Below are positions 36,265-45,289 of a stretch of DNA of 64,000 nt, one piece after another (position 1 is the stretch's first letter; each line of letters starts with the position of its first letter). The translations under genes were made by a program, and so were the position numbers. The notes below the pieces were generated by a model. It did no database searches. It had not been told where the DNA came from and saw only the letters and a program-made list of their open reading frames with translations. This stretch comes from Rhizobium sp. R635 (GTDB taxonomy: Bacteria > Pseudomonadota > Alphaproteobacteria > Rhizobiales > Rhizobiaceae): positions 522,730-586,729 of the forward strand of contig NZ_LOKX01000001.1 of the NCBI RefSeq assembly GCF_002211285.1, in the 5' to 3' direction.

Positions 36265-36284
36265 TTGATTGACTGATCAATCAA
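36265..36284. promoter_or_regulatory. BetI operator (bet operon, divergent from HdeD-like gene)
   Basis: TTGATTGA-CTGA-TCAATCAA is a perfect 20-bp inverted repeat in the divergent gap, 37 bp upstream of betI. Its sequence agrees with known BetI boxes (TTGATTGGTCAATC type). It also lies 87 bp upstream of the HdeD-like gene and may affect it. Confidence 0.85.
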
Positions 36285-36370
36285 TAAAAATCTTTCTCGG
36301 GCTCATCCCTCTTCGGATCTTTCCCCGGTCAATTGCTGCAACATATTCAAATCCTACCGGGAGGTGCGTT

Positions 36371-36919
36371 ATGGCCGATGTCTTCAACGGGATGCCCACA
36401 TCCTCTCTGCAGTCGAAATGGATCTGGTTCGTCGGCCTCGGTGTGCTGCTGCTCGTCTGCGGCTTGATCGCGCTCGGCAATCTGATGCTCGCCACCGTCG
36501 TCTCGGTCTATTATGTCGGCATGCTCATGCTGTTCGGCGGCGTGATCTATCTCGTTCATGCATTTCAGGTGCGCGGCTGGGATCACGTGTTGTTCTGGGC
36601 GCTGAGCGGCCTGCTTTACGTGCTCGCCGGCATCTGCGCCTTCATCAATCCCATCCTGACGTCGGCGGCGCTGACGCTGTTTCTCGCGATCGCCCTTCTC
36701 ATCGCCGGCGTTTTCCGCACTTGGGTCGGCAGGCGCATGAAGCCCGCCAAGGGCTGGGGCTGGATCGTCGCAAGCGGGGTCACTACGGCGCTGGCCGGCT
36801 TTGTCATCGCGCTTGGCTGGCCGGTAAACAGCCTCTGGATCCTCGGCCTTTTCCTGGCCGCCGATCTCATCCTCCAGGGGTGGACGATGATCGCCTTCGG
36901 CTTCGGTATCCGCAGATGA
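36371..36919 (+). CDS. HdeD-like membrane protein (DUF308)
   Basis: About 182 residues with six hydrophobic helices, starting WIWFVGLGVLLLVCGLIALG and including WALSGLLYVLAGICAFINP and a C-terminal SLWILGLFLAADLILQGWTMIAFG. The paired repeat units with a GLLYVLAG-type motif match HdeD/DUF308. GGGAGGTG precedes ATG 36371. In E. coli, HdeD protects from acid at high cell density; here it lies opposite the bet operon, so a general stress role is likely. Confidence 0.8.
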   Translation: MADVFNGMPTSSLQSKWIWFVGLGVLLLVCGLIALGNLMLATVVSVYYVGMLMLFGGVIYLVHAFQVRGWDHVLFWALSGLLYVLAGICAFINPILTSAALTLFLAIALLIAGVFRTWVGRRMKPAKGWGWIVASGVTTALAGFVIALGWPVNSLWILGLFLAADLILQGWTMIAFGFGIRR

Positions 36920-37077
36920 AACAGTGGAACGGTTTCTTTTTTGACAAGGCCACGACAGGGGATTAAACTTTAAGGGTTACGGCCTTTCGACTTGCGGGAT
37001 CGCCTCCGCGTGCGAATGCGTCAGGGCATCGGCGAAATATCGTCGAAGATGCCGAAAATGGTCATACGTCCCCCATG

Positions 37078-37093
37078 AGGCAGGATTCTGCCT
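37078..37093 (+). promoter_or_regulatory. Inverted repeat before the ParD gene
   Basis: AGGCAG-GATT-CTGCCT, a perfect 6-bp-arm palindrome, ends 23 bp before the ParD ATG, next to the ribosome-binding site. Its position fits autoregulation by a ribbon-helix-helix protein. Confidence 0.55.
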
Positions 37094-37116
37094 GATCGAA
37101 AGTAGGGAGGAAGTCC

Positions 37117-37359
37117 ATGCCGATGGTCACCGTTTCCATCTCTCCGCAGCAAGCGGCGGGCATCCGTGCCGCCGTCGACAATGGCGGTTATGCCTCGAGC
37201 AGCGAGGTCGTCCGCGAGGCGCTTCGCCTCTGGGACACCGCCCGCAAGATGGGAGAGTTTCGCGGCGATGTTCTCGATGACGAGGGCGTCCAGTCCGGCG
37301 GCAGATGCGTCGCCGACATGTTTGCCGATCACGAGGCGGAACGCCGCCGCTCCGCCTGA
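37117..37359 (+). CDS. Solitary ParD-family antitoxin
   Basis: A protein of 80 residues. The ribbon-helix-helix start is typical of ParD (VTVSISPQQAAGIRAAVDNGGYASSSEVVREALRLWD) with the G-x-Y-x-S-x-S-E-V-V-R-E motif. The C-terminal arm is diverged (GEFRGDVLDDEGVQSGGRCVAD). GGGAGGAAG precedes the ATG. No ParE gene follows; the next 197 bp hold only an inverted repeat. It may be an orphan antitoxin, a plain autoregulator, or a partner of a distant toxin. Confidence 0.8.
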   Translation: MPMVTVSISPQQAAGIRAAVDNGGYASSSEVVREALRLWDTARKMGEFRGDVLDDEGVQSGGRCVADMFADHEAERRRSA

Positions 37360-37394
37360 GCAAGCTTTTGATTGCATTGGAAAATTTAATGAAC

Positions 37395-37427
37395 GTGAAA
37401 CGCGTGGGAGGCTCGAGCGCGTTTCAC
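37395..37427. promoter_or_regulatory. 10-bp inverted repeat upstream of the quinone oxidoreductase
   Basis: GTGAAACGCG (37395-37404) and CGCGTTTCAC (37418-37427) are perfect inverse copies 13 bp apart, 130 bp upstream of the oxidoreductase. There is no T-run. It may be an operator or the terminator of the ParD gene. Confidence 0.5.
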
Positions 37428-37520
37428 AAAACTTTCATATTGGCGAAAGAGTTTATACTTCCTGGGCGAGGCGAATTGACGCCCTTGCCACTTCCCGCCT
37501 TCCCAAGGCTCTGGGGCTGA

Positions 37521-38700
<1,180 letters not shown>

Positions 38701-38774
38701 ATCCTGGTCGGGGCGCGGCGCTGCGCTGCGCCTATCGCATCAGGCCGCATTGACCCTTAAAAGCACGCGGCACT

Positions 38775-39986
38775 TCAGGCCGGCTGCTGCGCCTGTCGCT
38801 TGTTGCTTTCGAGATAGAGCAACGCGCCGATCGCCGCCAAACCCGCCGCCGCGCCGACGAAGGCGGTTCCGGAATAATCGGTGATTTCAGTGCCGAAGGC
38901 GAAGAGCCCGGCGCTGATGCCGGCTCCGATGAAGCTGTTGAGCGAGATCAGCGAGCTTCCGAGCCCCGGCCGGTCGGCGATCAGGTCCTGCAGATAGGTG
39001 ATCGGCACGCTGAGGATTGCTGCCACGCCGCAGGCATTGACGAGGAGCAGCGCGTAGACCTGCCAGCGCGCCGAAACAAATCCGAGCAGCAGCAGATAGG
39101 CGCAGTAGATCAGCGAGCCGAAGGCAAGCACATGCACCGTCCGGAAGCGGCGCTGCGCCATGCCCCACATCATCATGAAGGGCATTTCGAGAAAGGCCGT
39201 CAGCCCGGCCATGAAGCCCACGTCGACCACCGTGCCGCCTGCCGCATGGATAATGATTAGTGGCGAGAGCATGCCGTTCAGCCGCTGCAGCCCGACGAGC
39301 ATCGACATGACGAGGACGCGCGCCAGCACATAGGGTACGAAGATCCGCTTCAGTGACGCGATGAAGCCGACTTGACTGGAAGCAGGGCCCGCCGAGCCAT
39401 TTCCGGGCGCGAAGAAGAAATACAGGCAGAAGCAGGTGCAACTGGCGAAGGCCGCAATCCCATAGGCCGGCGTCATCGACGGCGAATTGACGAGATAGAG
39501 GCCGATCAACCCCGGCGCCAGCGCCCACGAACCGGAATAGAGCGCCCGCACCATGGCCGTGATCGCCGCCGCCCGGCCGCGGTCCATCTGGTTGGTCCGG
39601 GCGCGCAGGCTGGCGAAGAGCAGCGAATAGGTGGAATTGCTCATCGGCACCAGCAGAAGCGTCGAGAGAATGAAGACCGCAGGGCTGTGGGTGAGCGCGA
39701 TCGAGCCGAAACCGAGAATGCCGGCGACGGAAAGAGCCAGAACCAGCGGCCGCCGCTCCTTCAGCCTGTCCGACCAGATGCCAAGCGTCAGGCTCGTCGT
39801 GACGTTGACGATCGCCGAGACGAAGACCAAGGCCGAATAGGCGCCGTTGCTCATGCCCAGTTCATTGATCCCGATGATCGACTGGTAGGGCACCGTCGAG
39901 GCATAGGTGAAGGCGAGCGCGACAAGCGTTGCTGCTGGAATGCGCAGCCTGTTGTCGCCAAGGATCAAAGAGAGGGTGGATGACAT
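38775..39986 (-). CDS. MFS transporter, sugar-efflux-like
   Basis: About 403 residues with 12 hydrophobic helices. The segment AIVNVTTSLTLGIWSDRLKERRPLVLAL carries the MFS loop motif (G-x-W-S-D-R-x-x-R-R). The overall pattern resembles SET-type sugar efflux permeases. I take ATG 39986 (MSSTLSLILGD), which has AGGAA upstream; a TTG start at 40064 would place the inverted repeat at 40035-40058 inside the coding region. Substrate unknown. Confidence 0.8.
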   Translation of the reverse strand: MSSTLSLILGDNRLRIPAATLVALAFTYASTVPYQSIIGINELGMSNGAYSALVFVSAIVNVTTSLTLGIWSDRLKERRPLVLALSVAGILGFGSIALTHSPAVFILSTLLLVPMSNSTYSLLFASLRARTNQMDRGRAAAITAMVRALYSGSWALAPGLIGLYLVNSPSMTPAYGIAAFASCTCFCLYFFFAPGNGSAGPASSQVGFIASLKRIFVPYVLARVLVMSMLVGLQRLNGMLSPLIIIHAAGGTVVDVGFMAGLTAFLEMPFMMMWGMAQRRFRTVHVLAFGSLIYCAYLLLLGFVSARWQVYALLLVNACGVAAILSVPITYLQDLIADRPGLGSSLISLNSFIGAGISAGLFAFGTEITDYSGTAFVGAAAGLAAIGALLYLESNKRQAQQPA

Positions 39987-40034
39987 GAGGGCGGTTCCTG
40001 ATCCACCACTCTTAGCCGCATCCGACACATCAGA

Positions 40035-40058
40035 GAAACGATAGTTTTCGATCGTTTC
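40035..40058. promoter_or_regulatory. Inverted repeat upstream of the MFS gene
   Basis: GAAACGAT and ATCGTTTC are perfect inverse copies with an 8-bp spacer (AGTTTTCG). It lies about 50 bp before the MFS start and may be its operator. It also argues for the shorter MFS start. Confidence 0.5.
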
Positions 40059-40085
40059 AGTCAATTCCTGTGATGAGTATTTACG

Positions 40086-40385
40086 TTAGATTTTCGCTGT
40101 CAAACCGGAGAGCCAGAAGTCGATTTGCCCGAACGGAAGAACGTTCCGGAGGAAACCGACCAGAGCTGCCGCAATGGACATCAAGGCCAGCCCCACAAGC
40201 GCTCCAAGGATGATTCCGACGCTTGTCTTTTTCGGCCGGCGCGCCAACCAACACGCCAGGCCGAGAGAAACGGCCGTGAAAAATATTCCCAATATGGACT
40301 CTGAAATGGATAGGCCTGATTGCAAAACAATTCCTCGAAACGTGAGCTGGGTTGCAGGATAGCGTCTCGATGCTTCCAAACTCAA
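40086..40385 (-). CDS. Small hypothetical membrane protein
   Basis: Up to 99 residues. Two hydrophobic helices are clear ([21 protein letters not shown] and [24 protein letters not shown]), separated by RRPKKT, and the C-terminus is INFWLSGL-like. The only in-frame starts are TTG/GTG codons and I see no strong ribosome-binding site, so the start is uncertain. It is the sole ORF in the gap between the MFS and asparaginase genes. Confidence 0.45.
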   Translation of the reverse strand: MSLEASRRYPATQLTFRGIVLQSGLSISESILGIFFTAVSLGLACWLARRPKKTSVGIILGALVGLALMSIAAALVGFLRNVLPFGQIDFWLSGLTAKI

Positions 40386-40530
40386 GGCCTGTGATAGCGG
40401 AGGTGGCGCGCTTGGCAGGAGGCGCTATTCCGCTGCGGACGCCCGAGCCCCGGCAAAGCGCTAACCCCGTTGGCTTTCGCGCGCCGACGCGGTATGCCTG
40501 CCTCTCCCCGCAGCACCTGGATGAGAGCCC

Positions 40531-41538
40531 ATGACCAATCCCGTCACCGTTGAAGTCACCCGAGGCTTGCTCGTCGAAAGCCGCCATCGCGGCGCGGTGG
40601 CCGTCGTCGATGGCGATGGCAAGCTGGTCTTCTCTGTTGGAGATATCGACGCCGTCGTCTTCCCGCGCTCGTCCTGCAAGGCGATGCAGGCCCTGCCGCT
40701 GGTCGAAAGCGGTGCAGCCGACGCCTATGGCTTCGGCGACAAGGAACTGGCGCTTGCCTGTGCCTCGCATAATGGTGAGGACGAGCACGTGGCGCTTGCC
40801 GCCTCCATGCTGTCGCGGGCCGGCCGCGATGCCGGAGCGCTGGAATGCGGCGCCCATTGGTCGATGAGCCAGAAGGTCTTGATCCATCAGGCCCGCACGC
40901 TCAATGCGCCGACTGCGCTTCACAACAATTGTTCGGGAAAACATGCCGGCTTCATCTGCGCCTGCTGCCATCAGGACATCGATCCGAAGGGTTATGTCGG
41001 CTACGACCATCCTTTGCAGGCCGAGATCCGTGCGGCGATGGAAAGCCTGACGGGCGCCGTGCTCGGCGCGGAGAGCTGCGGCACGGATGGCTGCTCCATT
41101 CCGACCTATGCCGTGCCTTTGCGCGGCCTTGCGCATGGATTTGCCAAGATGGCGACCGGCAACGGCCTGGAGCCCTTGCGCGCCAAAGCCTCCCGCCGCC
41201 TGATCGAAGCCTGCATGGCCGAGCCCTTCCACGTCGCCGGCTCCGGCCGCGCCTGCACGACGCTGATGCAGATCGCCCCCGGCCGCATCTTCGTCAAGAC
41301 GGGCGCCGAGGGCGTCTTCTGCGCCGCGATCCCGGAAAAGGGCATTGCCATTGCGCTGAAATGCGAGGACGGCACGACCCGCGCCGCCGAAGCCATGGTG
41401 GCAGCCACACTGGCCCGCTTCTTCGAGACGGAGGAAAAGGTCCACGCAGCCCTGACGGCCTTTGCCACAACCTCGATGCGCAATTGGAACGGCATCCATG
41501 TCGGCGATGTCAGGGCTACCTCAGCTTTGACTGAGTGA
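40531..41538 (+). CDS. Class 3 (rhizobial-type) L-asparaginase
   Basis: A protein of 335 residues. It has the class 3 features seen in Rhizobium etli ReAIV/ReAV: the S-x-x-K pair in FPRSSCKAMQALPLVESGAAD (S47, K50), HNNCSGKHAGFICACC, and ESCGTDGCSIPTYAVPLRGLAHGFA with metal-binding cysteines. It hydrolyses asparagine to aspartate and ammonia in the cytoplasm. It is unlike the E. coli AnsA/B fold. No transport or regulatory gene is linked, which fits the constitutive ReAIV type better than an inducible operon. Confidence 0.85.
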   Translation: MTNPVTVEVTRGLLVESRHRGAVAVVDGDGKLVFSVGDIDAVVFPRSSCKAMQALPLVESGAADAYGFGDKELALACASHNGEDEHVALAASMLSRAGRDAGALECGAHWSMSQKVLIHQARTLNAPTALHNNCSGKHAGFICACCHQDIDPKGYVGYDHPLQAEIRAAMESLTGAVLGAESCGTDGCSIPTYAVPLRGLAHGFAKMATGNGLEPLRAKASRRLIEACMAEPFHVAGSGRACTTLMQIAPGRIFVKTGAEGVFCAAIPEKGIAIALKCEDGTTRAAEAMVAATLARFFETEEKVHAALTAFATTSMRNWNGIHVGDVRATSALTE

Positions 41539-41566
41539 GCGCGGATTCAACGAGGAAAATATTTGG

Positions 41567-42556
41567 ATGGCAAGATTCGGGTCGTTCGGCGTCGCTGCCG
41601 TCGTGGCATTCGGTGCAGGGGTTGGGGGCGCGCAGGCGGCGGAATCCTCAAGTGGTTCGACTAACCCGCTCCTCGGCGGTTTGACGGCTGAGTCCAAGTG
41701 CCAAATCCTGGTCGACGCGATGCGCGACAACAACCAGACAGTTATCAATGAGGGTGCCAATGCCGTCGTTGTATCGCTGATGGAGCATTTCGATGTCATA
41801 AGGGAGAAATTCGGCGAGAGGGAAGCTCAGCAGCTTCTTGAGCGATCGTTCAAGGGATGTCTCAGCCATCCCGATGAAACAATCTTCAGCCAGGCGCGCG
41901 CCTCGTTTCAATCGATTCTTCAAGAGATCAGCCAGCCTGGGTACGGCGACGAACCTGGGCTGGATGATGTCGCTGTCCCCGCAGATGTACAGGCAACGGC
42001 CGCAAAACTGCAGGCGATATTGCCCAACGGACCTGTCGCACTAGAGGCCAGCATTACGAGGACGAGCAGCACAAGACCCGGTCACCCTGTCACCTTCGTC
42101 GTCAAACCAAGTAAAAGCGGCACGACCCGAGTTCAGGAAGTCTATAGTCCAAGCTTCGTCATGGACCGTGAAGAGCTCGGTCCGGTGCAGCTGAAGTCCA
42201 AAAACAACCAGCGGGGCTTTTATGGACCTCAAGAGAACGAGAGGATAACGATCACGACAGCATTGGCGTTGACCGCCTCAACTTGGGTTGCTGGTGCCTC
42301 CTTTTCCTTCGATACGGAGATGTCGGGAGGAGCTGGGCACCGGAAAACCTCCTGCACAATTGGCCAGTCGGTCGAAGCGAAGACTGTCCACCCCACTCTT
42401 GAAGGCCACGCCTGGCCGCTGCAGTGCGAAGATGCAAGCTGGAAGGAAAGCGGATATTATATCGAGGAGCTTCGCTACTTCTTAGTCATGCACAGTCAAT
42501 CCGATGACCTCGGCGCCTCTGACTACGCGATCGACCGGATCGAAATCACACGTTAA
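41567..42556 (+). CDS. Secreted hypothetical protein
   Basis: A protein of 329 residues with a signal peptide (FGSFGVAAVVAFGAGVGGAQA). The mature part has a helical N-terminal domain with two cysteines (C45, C98; CQILVDAMRDN, GCLSHPDE) and a beta-rich C-terminal domain with two more (SCTIGQ, LQCEDASW). The C-terminal part (VTFVVKPSKSGTTRV; ITITTALALTASTWVAG; YYIEELRYFLV) resembles a sandwich. I recognise no family. Codon use is slightly less biased than the neighbours. Monocistronic. Confidence 0.65.
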   Translation: MARFGSFGVAAVVAFGAGVGGAQAAESSSGSTNPLLGGLTAESKCQILVDAMRDNNQTVINEGANAVVVSLMEHFDVIREKFGEREAQQLLERSFKGCLSHPDETIFSQARASFQSILQEISQPGYGDEPGLDDVAVPADVQATAAKLQAILPNGPVALEASITRTSSTRPGHPVTFVVKPSKSGTTRVQEVYSPSFVMDREELGPVQLKSKNNQRGFYGPQENERITITTALALTASTWVAGASFSFDTEMSGGAGHRKTSCTIGQSVEAKTVHPTLEGHAWPLQCEDASWKESGYYIEELRYFLVMHSQSDDLGASDYAIDRIEITR

Positions 42557-42600
42557 ATCATAGGCCGAAGTGTCACGCTATTCGCTGACACGCAGGGCGA

Positions 42601-43356
42601 TCAGGCCGCGGCGATCGTGCCATTGAGATCGCGATAGGGCTTCAGCCGTTCGGCCGTCGTCTCCGCCGGCACGATCAGTCCGGCCACATCGGCAACGCCA
42701 AGCACCGGGCAGGGGGAGACGAGGTCGAACTTTTCTTCGGTCAGCAGGACGTGGGTTTCGGCCGAGCACCGCGCGATATGCCGCTTGATGGCCGCTTCCT
42801 CGAAATCGCCGGTGGAAAGCCCGTGCACCGGATGCGCCGCCGTCACGCCGAGGAAGAACAGGTCCGGGCGGAGTTGCGAGATCGCCGCCGCCGCCGCCGC
42901 CCCCACCGCCACCATCGAATGTTTGTAGAGCCGTCCGCCGGTGAGGATCACCTCGGCCGTCGGATGATGCTCCAGTTCGGCGGCGATCGTCGGGCTGTGG
43001 GTCGCAACCGTCAGCGGCATGGTGCGCGGCAATTGCCTGGCGATCTCCGCCGTCGTCGTGCCGCCGTCGAGGAAGATCATCTGTCCCGGCTTGACCATCG
43101 CCGCCGCCTTCGCTCCGAGCCGGGCCTTGATCTCTGATGAAACGCTGCGCCGCGCAGTGAAATCAGGCAGTTCCGGCGCCAGCGGCATCGCGCCGCCATG
43201 CACGCGTTTCAACAGCCCCTCCGCCGCCATCTCCCTGAGGTCGCGCCGGATCGTGTCCTCCGAAAGCGCGAACTCCTCGGCCACGCGCTTGGCGATCACC
43301 TGGCCGTCGCGGCGCAGGATGTCGAGAATGAGGCTCTTGCGTTGTGTCGTGAGCAT
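42601..43356 (-). CDS. DeoR-family transcriptional regulator
   Basis: About 251 residues. The DeoR helix-turn-helix is at the N-terminus (RKSLILDILRRDGQVIAKRVAEEFALSEDTIRRDLREMAAEG) and is followed by the sugar-phosphate sensor domain (MIFLDGGTTTAEIARQLP; VILTGG; DLFFLGVTAAHPVHGLST). AGAGGG precedes ATG 43356. It is divergent from the DUF4406 gene, with two similar repeats in between, so that gene is a likely target. Confidence 0.85.
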   Translation of the reverse strand: MLTTQRKSLILDILRRDGQVIAKRVAEEFALSEDTIRRDLREMAAEGLLKRVHGGAMPLAPELPDFTARRSVSSEIKARLGAKAAAMVKPGQMIFLDGGTTTAEIARQLPRTMPLTVATHSPTIAAELEHHPTAEVILTGGRLYKHSMVAVGAAAAAAISQLRPDLFFLGVTAAHPVHGLSTGDFEEAAIKRHIARCSAETHVLLTEEKFDLVSPCPVLGVADVAGLIVPAETTAERLKPYRDLNGTIAAA

Positions 43357-43386
43357 TCGACCCTCTGCATGAAGTTGAATGAAATG

Positions 43387-43441
43387 TCGTGAATATGCAC
43401 AAGTAGACTCGACATTCAAGAAATATCGTGCATCTTCACGA
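43387..43441. promoter_or_regulatory. Two TCGTG-N6-CACRA repeats
   Basis: TCGTGAATATGCACAA (43387-43402) and TCGTGCATCTTCACGA (43426-43441) are two versions of one inverted repeat, 39 bp apart centre to centre, between the DeoR and DUF4406 genes. They fit DeoR operators. Confidence 0.6.
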
Positions 43442-43496
43442 AGTCCCGTGCATGAGGCCGGGGGGGTCCCGCATCAAAGCGGTGAAGGAGTGGACG

Positions 43497-43853
43497 ATGT
43501 TGATTTTGATTGCCGGCCCTTATCGGTCGGGAACGGGCGATGACCCGGAAAAGATGGCCGCCAACCTGAAGCGGCTGGAGGAACCCTCGCATGCGCTGTT
43601 TGAGGCGGGCCATGTGCCGATGATCGGCGAATGGGTGGCGCTGCCGATCTGGCACGCCGCCGGCGGCAGGTCGGTCGGCGACGCGCTCTACGAAGAGATC
43701 TTCCACCCGGTCGCCGGCCGTCTGTTGCAGCTTTGCGAAGGCGTGCTGCGCCTGCCGGGCGATTCCAAGGGCGCGGACAACGATGTGCGGATTGCGAGAG
43801 AACGCGGCATCCCCGTCTGGCATCGGCTGGAAGACGTGCCGGGCTGCGGCTGA
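43497..43853 (+). CDS. DUF4406 protein (nucleoside 2-deoxyribosyltransferase-like)
   Basis: A protein of 118 residues with MLILIAGPYRSGTGDDPEKMAANLKRLEEPSHALFEAGHVPMIGEWVALP and a DSKGADNDVRIARERGIPVW C-terminus, the pattern of the DUF4406/nucleoside 2-deoxyribosyltransferase fold. GGAG lies ahead of ATG 43497. A role in nucleoside or sugar metabolism is plausible next to a DeoR regulator. Ends at a strong hairpin (43861-43888). Confidence 0.75.
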   Translation: MLILIAGPYRSGTGDDPEKMAANLKRLEEPSHALFEAGHVPMIGEWVALPIWHAAGGRSVGDALYEEIFHPVAGRLLQLCEGVLRLPGDSKGADNDVRIARERGIPVWHRLEDVPGCG

Positions 43854-43860
43854 ATGCGAG

Positions 43861-43888
43861 GGAGGAGCCGGAAATTGCCGGCTCCTCC
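43861..43888 (+). terminator. Terminator-like hairpin after DUF4406 gene
   Basis: GGAGGAGCCGG and CCGGCTCCTCC form an 11-bp perfect stem, 8 bp past the stop codon. There is no long T-run. Confidence 0.6.
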
Positions 43889-43954
43889 TGATCCCGCCGG
43901 TTCCGGCTCGCCCACCCCTGCGCTATAAGGCGTGCCGAAAGGGAGTCGAGAACC

Positions 43955-44575
43955 ATGCTGACATTGTATTACGCCTCGGGAACCTGCGCGCTCGCCAGCC
44001 TGATTGCGCTGGAAGAATCCGGTCTGACCTTCGAAGTCAGGAAGATCAGTCTTCGCGACGGTGAGCAGCGTTCGCCGGAATTTCTGAAGCTCAATCCGAA
44101 GGGGCGCGTGCCGGCGCTCGTCACCGATCGCGGTGTGCTGACGGAAACGCCGGCGATTCTGGCCTACATCGCCCATATCGCGCCGGCCGCCAAGCTGGCG
44201 CCGCTCGACGATGCCTTCGAATTTGCGAGATTGCAGGCCTTCAACAGCTACATCTGCTCGACTGTGCATGTGAACCATGCCCATCGCCCGCGCGGCTCCC
44301 GCTGGGCTGATGATCCGGCGGCGATAGAGGCGATGAAGGCCAAGGTGCCGCAAAACATGGCCGATTGTTTCACGCTGATCGAGCAGACCATGTTCGAAGG
44401 ACCGTGGGTGATGGGCGAAGCCTATTCGATCGCCGATCCCTATCTCTTCACCATGACGGGCTGGCTGCCTTCGGACGGTGTCGATGCCGCCCGTTTCGAA
44501 AGGGCGAGCGATCACCACGCCCGCATGCTGCAACGCCCCGCCGTCCAGCGGGCGCTGGCCTACGATCAGGCCTGA
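43955..44575 (+). CDS. Glutathione S-transferase family protein
   Basis: A protein of 206 residues. The thioredoxin-like N-terminal domain starts MLTLYYASGTCALASLIALEESGLTFEV, with Ser/Cys at the usual catalytic spot and TETPAILAYIAHIAPAAKLAPLD for the glutathione-binding turn. The all-helical C-terminal domain follows (YSIADPYLFTMTGWL). It conjugates glutathione to electrophiles or acts as a peroxidase. It overlaps the next, convergent gene by 10 bp. Confidence 0.85.
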   Translation: MLTLYYASGTCALASLIALEESGLTFEVRKISLRDGEQRSPEFLKLNPKGRVPALVTDRGVLTETPAILAYIAHIAPAAKLAPLDDAFEFARLQAFNSYICSTVHVNHAHRPRGSRWADDPAAIEAMKAKVPQNMADCFTLIEQTMFEGPWVMGEAYSIADPYLFTMTGWLPSDGVDAARFERASDHHARMLQRPAVQRALAYDQA

Positions 44576-44919
44576 AAACCTGCGGCAAGCTTTTTCGGCG
44601 CCCGGAACAGCCAGGCGCCGATCAGCCGCAGCCGCAATTCCTCGTCCCCGATCATTGCCGCTCGTATCGGCAGATGTGGCCAGCCTCGATAGTGATCGGT
44701 CTGGAAGTAGATCTCGGGCGCCATTTCGAGCAGATGATCCTTATCGTCGAGCCCAATCGAAATCACGATCGTCTCGGCGTTCTTCACCGCAACGAAACTC
44801 TTGCCGGCCACCTTCAGCGCCGGGTTCCCATAGGACGTGCTTTCCTCGATATCGGGCAGGCCGGCTTCCGCCGCCAGCCGCTTCAGGCGCTCGAAGATCG
44901 CATCGACATCGTCGGCCAT
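44566..44919 (-). CDS. MmcQ/YjbR-family protein
   Basis: A protein of 117 residues with ESTSYGNPALKVAGKSFVAVKN and the DHLLEMAPEIYFQTDHYRGWPHLPIRA segment, the YjbR fold pattern (GxPxFKVxxKxF type). The family is often called DNA-binding from structure, but the role is unknown. Its 3' end overlaps the glutathione-transferase gene. It lies downstream of a small ORF on the same strand. Confidence 0.82.
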   Translation of the reverse strand: MADDVDAIFERLKRLAAEAGLPDIEESTSYGNPALKVAGKSFVAVKNAETIVISIGLDDKDHLLEMAPEIYFQTDHYRGWPHLPIRAAMIGDEELRLRLIGAWLFRAPKKLAAGFQA

Positions 44920-44958
44920 GGCTCCGCCCTTCTTCTCGGGTCGAAGCCTAGCATGTTT

Positions 44959-45156
44959 TTACGCGCATTTCGCCAATTGCGGTTTGGTCTCGGCGCCATA
45001 GGCTGCCGGCATGCCGAGCGGCAGATCGGCGATTTCGCGCATCGACATGCGCTCGACCTCCGGGTGCTGCAGCGGATCATTCTTCCATGGCGGATCTGCA
45101 ACATCGGTGCTGGTCAGGCTGAGGGCGGGTTTCAAGAAAAACTTCAGCAATGACAT
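44959..45156 (-). CDS. Small hypothetical protein
   Basis: A protein of 65 residues starting MSLLKFFLKPALSLTSTD, with an ATG at 45156 preceded by GAGGC. It has a short hydrophobic start and a charged body with PPWKNDPLQHPEVERMSMREIADLPL. The RMSMREIADL part recalls DUF1127-type small proteins, but the match is too short to assert. It is 39 bp upstream of the YjbR gene and may be co-transcribed. Confidence 0.55.
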   Translation of the reverse strand: MSLLKFFLKPALSLTSTDVADPPWKNDPLQHPEVERMSMREIADLPLGMPAAYGAETKPQLAKCA

Positions 45157-45289
45157 GGCATGCCTCGCTTTCTTCAAAGGGAATCTGGGAGCTCAGTGGC
45201 CAGCGCCATTGAGCTTGCTATGTGCAATATCGGCCCCGATGGTCAGATTTTCAATTGAGATTGACGAGCCTCTGTTATAGAAAAACTAT

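Noticed and set aside
40081..41499. Long minus-strand frame opposite the asparaginase
   Set aside because: The plus strand codes for a complete class 3 asparaginase. The minus frame is a GC-driven shadow without a recognisable domain.
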